Source of the DNA: Leucocoprinus leucothites
Taxonomy: Eukaryota > Basidiomycota > Agaricomycetes > Agaricales > Agaricaceae
Assembly: GCA_013368445.1 (NCBI GenBank)
Contig: JAACJO010000013.1
Coordinates: 434,001 to 498,000, forward strand
Direction: 5' to 3'
Length of the DNA stretch: 64,000 nucleotides
Part shown: one piece after another, positions 9,812 through 22,632 of the stretch
Layout: each line of letters starts with the position of its first letter
Position numbering within the stretch: position 1 is the stretch's first letter
The notes under the pieces: generated by a model
What the model saw: only the letters and a program-made list of their open reading frames with translations
Told to the model about the DNA's origin: nothing
Databases searched by the model: none
Position numbers and translations under genes: made by a program

Positions 9812-12800
9812 GCATCAAGACAGTCTGGTACATAAAACAAGGGCCATTTCCTGGAAGGCTGTTTTCCGATAGCATCCGATCTCTGGTCTCTCGACAATCC
9901 CGCAAACCGAGCAGTCGGCTCTCACTCAGGTTGTTGAAGGCAGAGCCCCAAGCATCAAAGTCATGAATAAACGACAGTCAAAAGGCATACGTAGAATCTG
10001 AACATCAAGAATGCTTATCGTTGATGTGCACCCTCAAAGAATCGGGGCCTGTAAATCAGGGCTCAGAAGCCCCCCGCTTCCGACTTCCAAGACGTCGGTA
10101 ACCTATCACAGCGCCACAAATGACCGAATTTCGATCCAGAACAAACAGCATACATAAAGAGTGCTTGACGAAAGGCGATAGGACTTCACAAACCCATTTT
10201 CATTTCTATGCCCGAGCTGCATGGCCGACCTTTGCACAAATTACGATTACACCATCAGATAGCTATCACTGTCTTCAAGCAGGGTGATGTCTTCTGAGCT
10301 CTTCTCCTTCCACTTGGTTTCTCTTAGGAATCAACACGCTGGCTAATTGGATGATAGATTCTCTCAAGCCCGTGCGCTTGACGACTGCCGTTCAGTACAT
10401 TTATCCAATGAACGAGTCCCACCTGCGATTATCGTGGGTATGATGTCAACTTCCCCGCTGTTAATTCTCCGTGTAAACCAGGTATACTGATCTGGCTACG
10501 TTCTCAATGACTCAGAAAAACAAAATCAGAAGTCTACATGCCTTACCCAAATCCCTGTCGAGCCCCGAAAAAGTCGATCGGTGACTACAACCACCCTTTG
10601 GGCTGTTTCCCCCGACTCGCTCGAAGGCAACTTTCAATTGAACCCCTCTGGGCTTTCGGCATCCAAGACGGCAATTCCAAAAATACCGCTCCTTTATCCG
10701 AAAGTAAGGCCTCGAGGCAAGCTACAATGAATAGAAAAACTAAATTGAAGAGCTGATTAGTCAGACCCCTGGCCCCAAGCAATTTTCCGAATCCGACACG
10801 GGGAGCGCTTCCCAACCACACATTGCCTTTATGGATATTAATTGAAAGGCGCCATGTAACTTAGTAAAGAACATCCATTCTTCGAGACTCCATGGGAAGA
10901 AAAACCCCGAGGGCCCTTTTCCTACCCCTTTAATCTATACAAGCCAACCAACTAATCTCACTTGGCTCCCAGCGGCTCTCCACCCGCGAAGCAGTTCAAG
11001 CGGTTTCCATCGCGGGCCGTCGATGTCTGATAAAGGGTAAAGAAATAAAGTCAACGACTGTTCTATTCTTCAATAAGAAATTAGTCGTTCCACTCACATC
11101 GCAGTCGGTGCATGTTGAACAGGAAAGGCACAAGTAAAAAGAAGCCCACAATCTTCCCGTTCCCCGTTCAGGCTCACGCTCAGGTTCAGGTCCCAGGGAA
11201 CACTCGGTGCCTTTTCTCCCCAGACCTTCGAAATTTGAGAGGGCAAAAGAATTCGCCTCGAGGCGAAGAATACCACACAACAACAGCTCCTTATGTTTAT
11301 CCCTGGGTAAAATCAAGCTTCTTTGCAGAAAGTTCCGTTACAAAACACCCCAAAGAAGCCGAGCATTGTCTCATCATACGACTTTTTTTTTTTCTTGGTC
11401 CAAAGTTCCCAAGTTTAGATCCCTCGTGAACACCGAGAATCCTATTGGACTAAAAATCGAAGCGAAGCTTTCGGCTCATAAGCTCGCGCTCAGACTTATC
11501 TGAGCGCTCATCATGCGGGCACGCTTAAATAGGTACGTACAGTTTGGGAGAAGGGGGGTCATATAAGGATCATCTATGACGCAGGCGATACCCCAACTAT
11601 GTATATACCGCTCATCGTGAACGGCAAGTATGTCCGATAATCCCATTTGGACGCTCTTGCTCTCGTTCCATTAAGCTGTGGGTAAAACTTCCAAAACTCC
11701 TCTTCCAAGAGCGGAAAATTCTCCCATGAACGAAAAGCCTCAAGGCCTCGGACTCGTTGGTCCCAAGACTCGATAGGATTCCAGAAAATCGCCCAGATAA
11801 TGGAAACGCTCACTCGGTCACACACACACGCTCACACACACGCACATATACCCATGTCCAAGCCTGAGTGTGTAATCACACGCCCTTCGTCAATTCGTTC
11901 CAAAGCAGAAAAAGGGGGGATCTTCCTCCATACTTTCGGTAACAGTGCGGAGAGAGATGCTGTGTTGCATGCAGGTGCACGTACACACCACAACCACGCC
12001 ACCCAATCGGCAAACAAACACCGTGACATACATGATCAGGCAAGTAACAGCAGCTGTACCCGTCGAAGTTCTGATCGTTCCTCATATATATCTTTGAAGG
12101 CAGTGCAAACGGCAACACCAACAACTGGCAGGTCTCGGAACCTCGGCGTGCCTGACGACCGTCGGCACACAACAAAAAAAATGGAAGTATACACATATGT
12201 TCCAAAATTCCCTCGATTCCTCCCAAGTCGATAATAGAGCAAGGGGGAAAATGTAGTGACCTATGAGAACTCTACCTCAACAAACACCGAGGCTCAATGC
12301 TCACGTTTAACCCCAATAATCCCCAGCATAGGCACAATTCCCTTTCCCTTCCTCCTTTAGCTTGAAGTCCGTCGACCGGGACGGATCCAGCCTTCGAAAT
12401 CACAACCTCGGTAGTAGTCGGACATCAAACAAAAATACAGCCGCCCTCCATATTCCCCTCTTGAGATCTTGAGAGGCGGGGCTATCAATCATTTGATCAC
12501 TGATGAAATTTAAGGGGTAAAGAAGACGGAAAGGGGGGTGCCCTTACAAAAACATATCTCAGAGACCAAAAGGGGTATGTTTATCACCATTATCACCACA
12601 ATCACAAGTGTATGTAAGTAAGCCAGACGCCAAGTGCGGAAAGTGGTCGTCTGTGCCTGAAGATTATTATTGATGAACAGCAATGTTGGTCCTTGGTCGT
12701 TCCTGGCGCTAAATCAGTACTGGAGTATTTATCTAAGCCGGTGAAATAAAATGATGTTACACAATATATTTCACAGCTTTCATACACAAAACAAAAAAAT

Positions 12801-13483
12801 GCCAGATAATTGAAGGGGGATCTACTTGAACCAAATCGAATACCAACAACCAACGAGAGAAGAAAAAAACATAACAATCGATAACTTTTGACATAAACCT
12901 GTTTCGTAAACAAAAAAGCAAGTATGAACTAAAGCACTGAAAAATATTTTCTTATCTTCCATCCCCTCAAAATAAAAGAGGGAACGTAGAGATCGTAAAA
13001 AGATCATAACAAAATTGAAGGAGTAACATCAACACCCCAGTGATATCACCCACATCCATCCACCAGCTCCACCGAAAAATTCGAAATCAGAAAACGCAGT
13101 TGTATGCATAAGCCGAGGAATCGAAGGATTTCGGAAGTACGATATCAGCGAAAAGAAGCGGATCGGGGTAGGCGTAGAGGACGGGGGACGTAGTAGATTG
13201 AAGTCACAGGTGGAGTGAGATACGGCGAGGTAAAGCGAAATGAGGCGAGATGAAATGAGGCGAAGAGGTCGTGCGAGTGATTTGCATGTGAGAGAGAGTT
13301 GAGTCATCGATAAGGAACATGGCATGAGAAAATGGTTCATGATATCATTTGTGGTATCCCAACAAACGAGAGAGAGAGAGAAAAGCAAAACAAAGCACAG
13401 CGAAAAACGCGAGTCAAAGCCAAATGAAGAACACCAACAAAAGATAATCCGATCGAGTCCAGTTCAGGAAAGAAGCCGAGGTG
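9812..13483. other. 3.7 kb with no recognisable gene
   Basis: Only short, low-complexity or overlapping frames on both strands. There is a CA-rich simple repeat at about 11819-11850 and several poly-A, poly-C and GA tracts. CG dinucleotides are present, so it is not an old methylated transposon. It could hold long 3' untranslated sequence of the G-alpha gene, noncoding RNA, or very diverged remnants; the sequence alone does not decide. Confidence 0.5.
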
Positions 13484-15989
13484 CTATAGCAGTTTAGACT
13501 GCTTCAGATGTTGGCGTATCACCATATCTCGCACTAAAATTATATCCAAATCAAGTAATCACAAGGAAAGGAGGGCGCAACCGAATAAGCCACGACGTAT
13601 GAGAGAAAGGATAGAGAGTGAGACGCACCACTAGCAATAATTCCCGAAGTCGTCGTCGTATCCGTCACCGACGTACAAAACGCATAAAACTTTCTCGGAT
13701 TCGGAGAATGTTCTCTATGAATCGCACTAAATTTGCTTCTCATATCTACCACACGCACCCTCCCGTCAGCCACCAAATCTGGCATGAAGAATTGTGGCCA
13801 CTCACATTTCGACACCGTGTCCAAATCATTATCCCTATCCTGATAACTCCTCACATACTTTGCAAGTCGCACCCCGCTCTTCAATTTCTGATCCAATATA
13901 TCGCATTTGTTGAGGAATAAAACCAAGTCGACATTAGCGAGGAGTTTGTTTGAGCAGACGGCTTTCCAAAGAAGAACGGAATCTTCGAGACGGTTCACTG
14001 TACGGTCTTCAGAGAGAACTTGGTCGAATGCGGATATAGGTGCTAGGAAGATGATGGCGTCGACTGTGGGCGTGGGATGAGTATATGTGTGATAGGTAAT
14101 GTGTAATTGCTGGGGAAACGTACCGTCGTCGAAGAAAGGTGCCCATGTCGCTTTTGTGGCAAAAGCGTGTGCGTGTTAGTAATTCCGAGGGTTGATAGAT
14201 ACTTTGGCTTGGCAACTCACGTCTCTACGGCAGACTGTCAGAACACAGGCGCATGTAAAATAAACGTGAAACCAGCACATACCTGACTCCGACTTCCGCC
14301 TACATCCACGATTCTCCACTCAGTCCCCGTATCCCTACTCATCGGCACCTCCATTTCAAATCTATATTCTGCGACTCCAACGGTTTTAAGGCGTGCTTTC
14401 AACACGTCATCTAAGGGTAGTGGTAAAGGGGTTCAGCCAAGGTAAGATGCCAAGAAAAACACGCAGCAGTGAAGACAGAACACACGTACCATCCGAAGGC
14501 ATGTACCTTAGCGACGCGACGCGCTGCAAATCATTCAAGAAAAAGCCACTCCCCTCTTCCAGTCTAATCTTCCTCCGTTTGAGAACTTCACGTACACCGG
14601 GGTCATGCCATAGTTGTAGCATATCGTCACATAGCGCGTGTAGTGTTTCTTGTGTTTCGTCTTCTGTGGTGGAATTGTTGCTCCCACCTTCGACATCTAT
14701 ACTGTCACATCCACTGCTGTTCCCACTCCCACTGTGATTGTGGTGGTTGTGATTGTTATTGTGACTTGAGCTTGAGGATCCTCCCGAATCGCCGAGAAAA
14801 CTGGGATAGCTGACTCGAGCACGAGCGAGAGCACCTCGCCATCCGGTTGTAGGTCGTACAAACACCTCTCCACTTCTCGTACTCGACCCAGCTATACTGC
14901 CATTCCCATTCCCATTCCCAAACCCGGTCCCACCACCAATGTAGACATTCCCACCAATATTCCCATTTCCCAAATGGGTCGGCTCTTCTTCATTCGGTGG
15001 CACAAGTTTACTTATCAATAGTTGTTCGATGTGTCTGATAGGTGACAAGCGCGATTTGAGAGCTTCGACTTGTGTGGAATAATAACTCTGTTGGTGATGA
15101 TGATGATGGTGGTGTTGGTGGTGTTGTTGATGGTGGTATTGCTGTTGTTGCTGTAATGGAAGGTATTGCGGAAGAGACGGTGGCGAATCGCCGTGACCAG
15201 CGGCAGTGGCATTAGCAGCTGCATACCTCGACCTATAATTCATAGCCAAAGTCGTCGTAGACGGGTTCGACCGCGAGGTAGTAGCCGATGCCGATACCGA
15301 AGCAGAAGCAGAAGTAGACGCGACAGGTTGATGGTGGTGTGATACATAATCAATATCCGACTCTATTTCACCATCGGAATCAACAGCACCAGGCCGGTGA
15401 TGCATATGGCTCTGCCGAGGAGGTGAAAGAGACGCCCATGCCATGTCGCCTGCTCCCGGAGGGGGAGGGGAGGAGGATTCCGTGAAAGACTACGAGCACG
15501 AAGACGGGGTGATGAGTAGGGAGAAGTGTGGGGAGAGGTAGTTTGTGCGTCAATGGCATCGAGGATGGTGCGAATGGAACGGACAACGTTGAGCTGGATC
15601 ACTGCTCGCCAGAGTACCCGTTCTTCCCGGAACGCGGTCGGCGTGTACAGTCGCTGGAACTCTGCATTATGATCATTCAGCAATAATCCCATATCATCGA
15701 TATATGATGGACCCACGTCTAAGCGTCGTCGACTTGCCTGGGCAGAGGATCAGCAAAAGAAATAAAAAAGTAAAAAAAGTGACTCACCAGACTCGCTCTG
15801 GCCGAGGAGGAGTAGGCGGACAATACGTTTCTTGCGACGAGCATTGCGCTCTGCCTTGATACTGGCATCTATCTTAGCACTCACCCGGCGTGCCTCTTCC
15901 TCTCTCTCAAGACGCACTGCCCTTTCTTCAGATGACTCGTCTGCCGGTGGTCGTAGGACTTCATCAAGGGGGTCAACAGCGACGGGCAT
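13484..15989 (-). CDS. Divergent heterotrimeric G-protein alpha subunit with large insert
   Basis: Nine exons reconstructed on the minus strand: 15989-15788, 15737-15717, 15661-15500, 15449-14490, 14410-14283, 14224-14221, 14150-14124, 14063-13629 and 13533-13484, total 663 codons. The P-loop is GQSESGKST (residues 63-71). Switch I is ARLKTVGV with Arg455. Switch II is DVGGSRSQ, with Ser488 where nearly all G-alpha subunits have the catalytic Gln. The guanine-specificity motif NKCD is at about 553-556 and the C terminus is RQHLKQSKLL. A His/Ser/Asn/Gly-rich insert of about 280 residues interrupts the helical domain, so the protein is about twice the usual length. The N-terminal Gly for myristoylation and a C-terminal Cys are absent. 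The exon 3 donor is uncertain (15500 or 15494), and the frame is also open upstream to an ATG at 16139. Role: probably GTP-dependent signalling, but non-canonical. Confidence 0.85.
14221..14224 (-). other. 4-base micro-exon in the G-alpha gene
   Basis: The minus strand reads CCGTAG, AGAC, GTGAGT: an acceptor, four bases and a perfect donor. Joining AGA C to the phase-1 exon at 14150 restores the switch II reading frame (SQ-RPTW-APFFDD). No other splice choice I tried kept that frame. Prediction from signals only; a transcript is not available here. Confidence 0.65.
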
Positions 15990-16397
15990 AATCGCATGCG
16001 AGAGGTCGAGGGACAAGGTTAGGTTCGGGTACTGTGTGCTCACACTAATCATGGGAAGGGGGGGTTTTCGTATTAATCGTTCTCCTCTCCCCTCCCCACA
16101 CGTGTTCCCACTCTTCCCACCGAGAGGAACCATCACCAACTTTGTACGTAACTAGCTACAATATCTCCATCCATGATATTACATATATACCCATCTCCCA
16201 GATACAGCAAACAGCACCCGGGTAAATATATCCTGGGCAGTAACATCCATAAGCGCAATCATAATCTATTATTTCCCTCCCCCCCTTCCGCAGCTGCCCT
16301 GGAGCCTTGGCTGCTTCACGTCCGGTCCATCGCATTGCATGCCATGCCAGCCAAGAACTTCAATCAAAACAACCACGGTCCAACTAACGCCGTGTTC

Positions 16398-18796
16398 TTA
16401 GCATCCACGTCCACACTCGATCATAAAATCCCACTCACCACGACCCAAAGATCCCTCCGGTTTAATCTGCAGACAACTTTGATGGATAAGATTAATGGCC
16501 TTGATAGCATCTCGCGATTCGATCACACAAGAGATATTGATCTCGCTAGCACCTTGACTGATCATTTCGATATTGACATTGCCTTGTGCAAGTGTCGTGA
16601 ACATTTTGCCCGAGATACCCACCATGTTGCGCATGTGCTTTCCAACCAAAGAGAGGATCGCCATATCTTTGTGAGATGACACCTGTCGTTGCAAAAAGTA
16701 AATATCAGCAACAAGGCACGAAAAAATAAAAATATCAGAAAAAGGGCATCAAGAACCAACACTCACCGATCCATACTTTTTCAACTCCCTAACCAACCTC
16801 TCCAACAGCTTTTTCGCCAACCCATCTTCAATCGCCATGCTCACGTGCACCTCACTTGTTGTGATCAAATCAACAACAACTCCGAATCTATCCAACGTCC
16901 CAAATATCCCAGCCAAAAACCCATGCGACACGCTCTTCCTGTTCGAATGAACATTCAGAACCACAATATTCTCTTTAATCGTCACCGCCGTCGGCAATCT
17001 CTTCCTATTTGGCGATGAGGGGTCTTGCCCCACAAGTTCCGATTCAAGCGAGAGGAGGGAAAGTGCTGACGAAGGATCAGGTACCACCACCACCGTCGGC
17101 GAACTCGACACATTCGACGCCACGCCATCCTCCCCCCCAAACCGCGCTCCCTCAACATCCGGATCCGGATGAATAACCGTCCCTCCACCTCTCGGATTCT
17201 CAACATTCTTAATCCGAATCGGAATCTTCCTCCTCACCACCTGCTCCATCGTAAACGGATGAACAACCTCACTCCCGTAATACGTCAACTCTGCGGCTTC
17301 ATCCGGTGAGATTATGGGTATCAGGCGCGCTGTGGGTACTTTTCGAGGGTCGGCGGTGAAGATCCCGTCGACTTCTTTCCAGATTTGGAGTTCTGAGGCT
17401 GAGAGGCCGACGGAGAGGAGTGCGGAGCAGAGGTCGGTGTATCCCCGACCGACTTGTCGGAGAAGTGAACCTGGGACAGGGCCAAAGAAGCCTTCGTGTG
17501 GCAGGGGATGTGATTAGGACGGACGTGGTTAGGAGGGGAGAATGTCAGAGAATAGGCGAGACGTACCAGTAACAACAGGCACACGAGGCGCACACTGTTT
17601 AACCCGCTCCCCCAAGGCGATAGTAAGTCTATCATAAAAATCTTGATCCAACGTCCTACTTTCGTCGGCATCATCAATCGCAGGGACAATATCCTCCAAC
17701 GATACATATTCAGCGTCAATGTCCTATAATAGGCGAGATTAATGATAAGAGCTAGTGGTGGCGGAAAGGGAGTACTCACGCGGTCCCGAAGTATAGCCGT
17801 CATCATCTTGCACGCCAATTTTTCTCCGAGGCCTATAATAGTATCTCTCGATCGTGGTGATATCTCATCCACAACCTACAAAAATTATCACGAGTCGAAG
17901 TCAGTCAACTCTATCCATCGGAGCCAAGAGAGAGAAAGAATCTGGTGTTCACCTTGAGCGCATACAAAAAACTCGTCAACCAATCACAATCCCTCTCAAT
18001 CTCCTCTTCCAACTCTCTCAAAATCTCCTCGTGTCTCGTCACACACTCCCTCGCTGCACTTAAATGTTCTTGTCTCAACAGATCCACCGTGTGTACGAAA
18101 TCGGGTACTTGGACTTGACCACCTTTTCCTGCGATGGGTGTGAATCCGAATGTGCTTCCACTTCCAGGTGATCGACTTCGTGGGCTTTGGGGAGGGGATT
18201 GTGATCCCGACTCGCTGGGTTGGCTAGTGCCGTTGCTGTTGCCGTTGGTGCCGTTGGTGAGGTTCATACCGTATACGCCGAATAGACCACGAGAAACGGG
18301 GGTAATGGTACCCGTTCCTGGAGTATCGACAGAACTGTTTTTACCATTCGTAGTACCACTTGCAGTGGTTCGGCGAAGTGCTTCAGCAGAAGCGCGAAGT
18401 AGTAGATTGGTTGTTCCTAGTGCTTTTGTAGACCCTGAACGGGCAGAACACACAATGGCGACTTTATGTTGGTCGATGTAATTTCTGTTACACGCACGCA
18501 TGTGAGCGAGCCATTCACCGAAATGAACTTGGTGAAAGAAGAGGAAAAACGCACGCAACAATATCCTCTGCAATTCGCACTGCAAACTTTCCGACACTCG
18601 TTCCTCCAAACTTTTGGACCAGCCATTTAGCAGAGGGGTCTATCGTGTTTTGGTGTAAATTTGGTGGTGTGAGGAGACCTGAGGACGTTGGTGAGGATGA
18701 TGACGGCGTTAAGGGTAACGATGTAGATGAGGATGTAGATGGAGGAGAAGAGAATGTAGGGTCCAATTGTAGCTGTGGGTGATCTTCAGTCGACAT
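16398..18796 (-). CDS. HOM3: Aspartate kinase (aspartokinase) with low-complexity insert
   Basis: Six exons, 18796-18555, 18484-17953, 17875-17780, 17723-17567, 17491-16767 and 16682-16398, give 678 residues. The enzyme phosphorylates L-aspartate with ATP, the first step towards threonine, methionine and isoleucine. KFGGTSVG at residues 62-69 is the catalytic signature. VAIVCSARSGSTKALG, LACKMMTAILRDR, GRGYTDLCSALL, WKEVDGIFTADPR and YYGSEVVHPFTMEQ follow in family order. The C-terminal third holds two ACT regulatory domains (VLNVHSNRKS... and MAILSLVGKHMRNMVGISGK). Length exceeds yeast Hom3 (527) because of a Ser/Pro/Thr leader, a Gly/Ser/Thr/Asn-rich insert at about 110-190, and a loop before the first ACT domain. 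It ends 409 bases before the G-alpha start on the same strand. The symbol is by homology to yeast. Confidence 0.93.
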
Positions 18797-20599
18797 TTTT
18801 TTCGTTGCCGTTTTTAAGGGGTATATCTTGTTCCGCTAGTTCTGTGAAATGTCAGGAGGTATAAGCCTCAAGGTAAGTCGTTAACAAAGGTCTAAGTAGC
18901 AAAAGGACGATGGAGTCCCCACAAAAATTCGTTTGGATGATGCGAGAATGAGTTGGAGTTGGTGGTGGAGGATATTTTCAGCGATTTCCCATTTCGTCGG
19001 ACGATTCGGATATATTGGTTTTTGATTCTTCGGTGATCTGGACGAGTCATTTGAGTAGGCACGTGGGAGTGTGGGAACTTTGGGTATTCGTGATCGACCG
19101 TCGATCGGGCCGCTGTTTGTCATTTGTGAGCCCTCGAGGTCAATTCTGCTTCAAGGTCCTCCCGCACGTACAATATCTCTGAGAGTATATACTCGCTTCA
19201 AAGGTATCACTTTCGTTTTCTCGCAAGAAGTCACTGCCAAAGTGATTTTCGGCTCTTCTCACGAACAAGTCGGCCGAACCTAACCTTTTCATTTTGATTG
19301 TATAGCGGTGCTGAAACCCCTATTCAAAAACTCCACGGTCGCTTACAGCTGTGTCGGCATCAGCATTTTCCATAAAAACCAAGGCAATTGCGCGTGTATG
19401 TAAGGTCTTCTGTCGACGTACATCGGACCCCCCTCCCAACACCATTATAATTCCAAACCTGACCATTTGCAGTGCAAAGCAGGGCAGGTGCTAGACCAAA
19501 CGGACATATCCACACCATCCACCCCCCAAATCCGCATCCACCGCACAAATCGAGGTTTTCCTTTTGTCCTCGAAACTCACTAGTGGCGAAATCTTCACGA
19601 GGAAGACAGGAGAACGACCCAGACCACGAGCCTTTCTGATGGGGCCTGAGCTCATAGCTTCTAAAATCACTGATACATGAACGTTTGAACCTTGCTTGCT
19701 AGGCCCTTTGCGCAAAGAGCACGCGGACTCTCGAGACTTATGATTTGCTGCTGGATCACCTAAGCTATCTAAAAGAAGCATTTAACTTAACTCGAGGGAG
19801 AGAGTTTGACCCAACCTTTTCGGAACCGATTTACTTTTGGTTGGCGCTTCGGATTGGAGTAAGTAGAGTTTTTGGTAAGATGAAAGGGCGCTGTGGGTGC
19901 GCATTTTGCGGATGTGCGTCATGATGATGCGGACCAGAAGATTGGAGAGTAGGTTCTGAAGAGGACTCTTTACACTGTGCAGTCCACACCAAAATTGCAG
20001 GTTATCCCCACTCAGATTGCACGTTAATCGGAATTGAGGTAGGACCTAAGCGCTACGAATCTTAGAAGCCGGTTCATTTCCCGGCGAGGCTGATTGATTA
20101 TCTGCTGAGCGTTTATCTACAAGGCTAAACACGATTTGTTTAGCCTATGAATTTTCATTTAAGTTGAACCGAAAACCTTTAGTGTGCGAGTGCATCCACC
20201 CAACAGCTTCGTTCTAGACTCTGGGTCTGTCACTTGTCCTCCGAAGCCAGAGTGAACCTCGGTCATCGTCGACTGTGGTCAATTTATTTCTATTCAATTC
20301 TGGCATTCTGCCGACAGTTCGGCGGTCGCCTGGAAGATCATACTCTATGAGGCCAGAGGTCTCCTGAGGCTTGACAACCACAACCCTTACATATATACTA
20401 TTTCATTATTGACTTTTTTAAACCCCTGTTCTCATGGAAAATTGTGCCCTGGGACATAAAACGATGCCATGGTGACATCTTCGCTTTACCCCCTCTTCTC
20501 TCACTTTTCTTCCCTCCTTAGTACCACCAGTCGATTATCACCGACAGACCTTGACTTTTATCGTGATTGGGTTTGCAGGAACTCGAGATCTTGACGGAC
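18797..20599. other. Intergenic, no gene seen
   Basis: 1.8 kb between the divergent aspartokinase (minus) and F-box (plus) genes. It contains short frames on both strands, none with a recognisable domain. Both promoters must lie here. Confidence 0.5.
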
Positions 20600-22238
20600 A
20601 TGTCAACTTCGCGTTCGGAGTACGCAATTGATCTCCTTTCGTTGCCTTTAGAGCTCCTTTGTGAAGTTGCAAGGCACATGGACTCGGACGGACTGATGGC
20701 TTTTCGACGGGTACGTGCGACTACCGTCACTGGAATCAATCTGAAACCTGCAACTCTGTGCAAATAGACCTGTAAAACACTCTGCAACGCTACCAAAGCT
20801 CGTCCTATCTGGCAAAACTTGGTAGCCGAAATTGAATCAGACGCCTGTATCCCAAGAATACTAGAATATGCCATAGATGGTTATACTACCGAAGAGCTCG
20901 AACATTGGGTTTTGCCACGACTTCGAGTCCGCGAACACTTGGCTTCTGATTGCAATGTACCTATCACCGTTCGGACTAAGGGCTTTCGCCGGGATAGGAG
21001 TAAAGTTCCTGCCCAGATTCTCCCAGGAGGACGATGGATGCTCGCTTTCCATGGGAATTACTCCCAATTATATGTCTATGATCTAAATCGGCCTGGGTCA
21101 CCGCATCCGGAGAGGCATTTGTTATTTGATGTAGGCCAAGTTGACGAAGAAGAAGGCACCCCAGACATTCTCGGGAGTTATGCATTCTGGATTGACCCCT
21201 CAAAGTCAGGAAGTTTCTCCTTCAGGGTCGTAGTCTGGCGTACGGAATGCCCTGACGGTAAGTCGAAATGTTGAGCATAAATATGCACTTGTCTCATCAC
21301 TGCATGCGGTATAGTTTATGGGCACGTTACCCGAATGTGTATATTCCGTGTCGACAGGAACTCTCGGATGAAATCTTCGCCGTTCCGGGTGCAGCACCTC
21401 GCAACTCTTAGAAGTCATGCCTTTGCCGAACGCCCTAAAGTGGCGATTTCTGACCGGTACCTTGTCGAGCTTCGGAAAAGAAACTTTGACTATAGAGAGC
21501 TGGTCTTGTACGAGTACCTGACAGTAAAAGAAAGCAGTCACAAAGAACATCAGCCAGTCGGGTCTATGCCGCTCAATTCACTTTCAGTCCGTCCCTACAC
21601 AACGGTGAGCTATAAAGTGGTTCAGAATTTTCTGTAGCTAACATGATGGCAACGGTATCCAGCTTGAGTTACAGATCACACCAAATGACCAGGTTATCGT
21701 GCTATCCGAATATGACTTCATTGGGGCACTCGAAGTCTACAGTCTATCCCAAATTTTATCATATGACCGTCTCGGGGAGGCACGACCGTCACAGAAAAGA
21801 CACTTTACTCATCTCCAGAGCGCTCGCTCTATATGCCCACTATTCTCATTTTCCGGCTCTTCTTGGCTCGTTGTTGCCGGTCCTGGTCTCTCGCTCGTTA
21901 AAGTGGATGCAGACTCAACAAGTTATTCATTGAGCGTCGAGCTTGTCAAGCATTTGGGAAGCATCCAACCCACGCCACCCAGGGAGTTTATGAACCTAAT
22001 TGGACCTCGAGCATCTGCTTTTCTCAAGCATGATTGGTCCCTGGATATTGCTAGTTATTCATGGGATCCGGAGACATTGGCTTTTGTGCTTATAATTAAG
22101 CATTTGAAGGCAGTAGGTCGAGAAGCTGATCATGGAAAGGCAACGGAATGGTTTATTTGGCAGTTTGATGCGGTTGTGGGTCGTTTGATTTTGTTTCATA
22201 ACTATACAGACAACTGTATGATCGTTGATATACAATAA
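20600..22238 (+). CDS. F-box protein, four exons
   Basis: Spliced from 20600-20710, 20768-21257, 21315-21604 and 21663-22238 (488 residues). The N terminus has the F-box core: IDLLSLPLELLCEVARHMDS, DGLMAFRRTCKTLCNATKAR and PIWQNLV. Intron 1 falls inside the F-box. The C-terminal 400 residues alternate short beta-like hydrophobic stretches (WMLAFHGNYSQLYVYDL, FSFSGSSWLVVAGPGLSLV), suggesting a propeller-like substrate domain as in other basidiomycete F-box proteins of this length. Predicted substrate receptor of an SCF ubiquitin ligase; target unknown. All introns are GT..AG and keep the frame. Confidence 0.85.
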
Positions 22239-22632
22239 AAAGGCTGGCTTATCAGAGGAGTCCACATTCTGGGAACAAGGCTACTCATGAATATTGAGTC
22301 CCCTCCGCCGCGGCACAGCGCCAATTATTTCGTGTAAGGGAGTGATATTCGAAATCGTGGAAGTCTTATGTGTGGGATTTTTGCGTTATCTGGGTCTTTA
22401 ATGTAGAACCAAGAACAAGCCCCGAGATCATTCAAGCCACCTCTGGTGCACACTGACCTTCTTTTATGTTTGCCACAGCAAAAAAGTGGCAATAGCGGAT
22501 CTACTACTACAGTGGTTGTCCTCTCACCTCTGCAAGCGCGTCGGGATGGTCTCTCAAGCAATTCATCGGATAGCCTACCGTTAGCACAAAAGAAAGGCTC
22601 TGTCCTACATGACCGAGACATATGGCACAACA

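Noticed and set aside
11800..12242. Overlapping frames of 116-144 codons on both strands
   Set aside because: They overlap heavily, sit on CA repeats, and show no domain or splice structure; treated as chance.
15015..15224. His/Thr/Asn-rich minus-strand frame
   Set aside because: It is another frame of the CAT/CAC-rich insert of the G-alpha gene.
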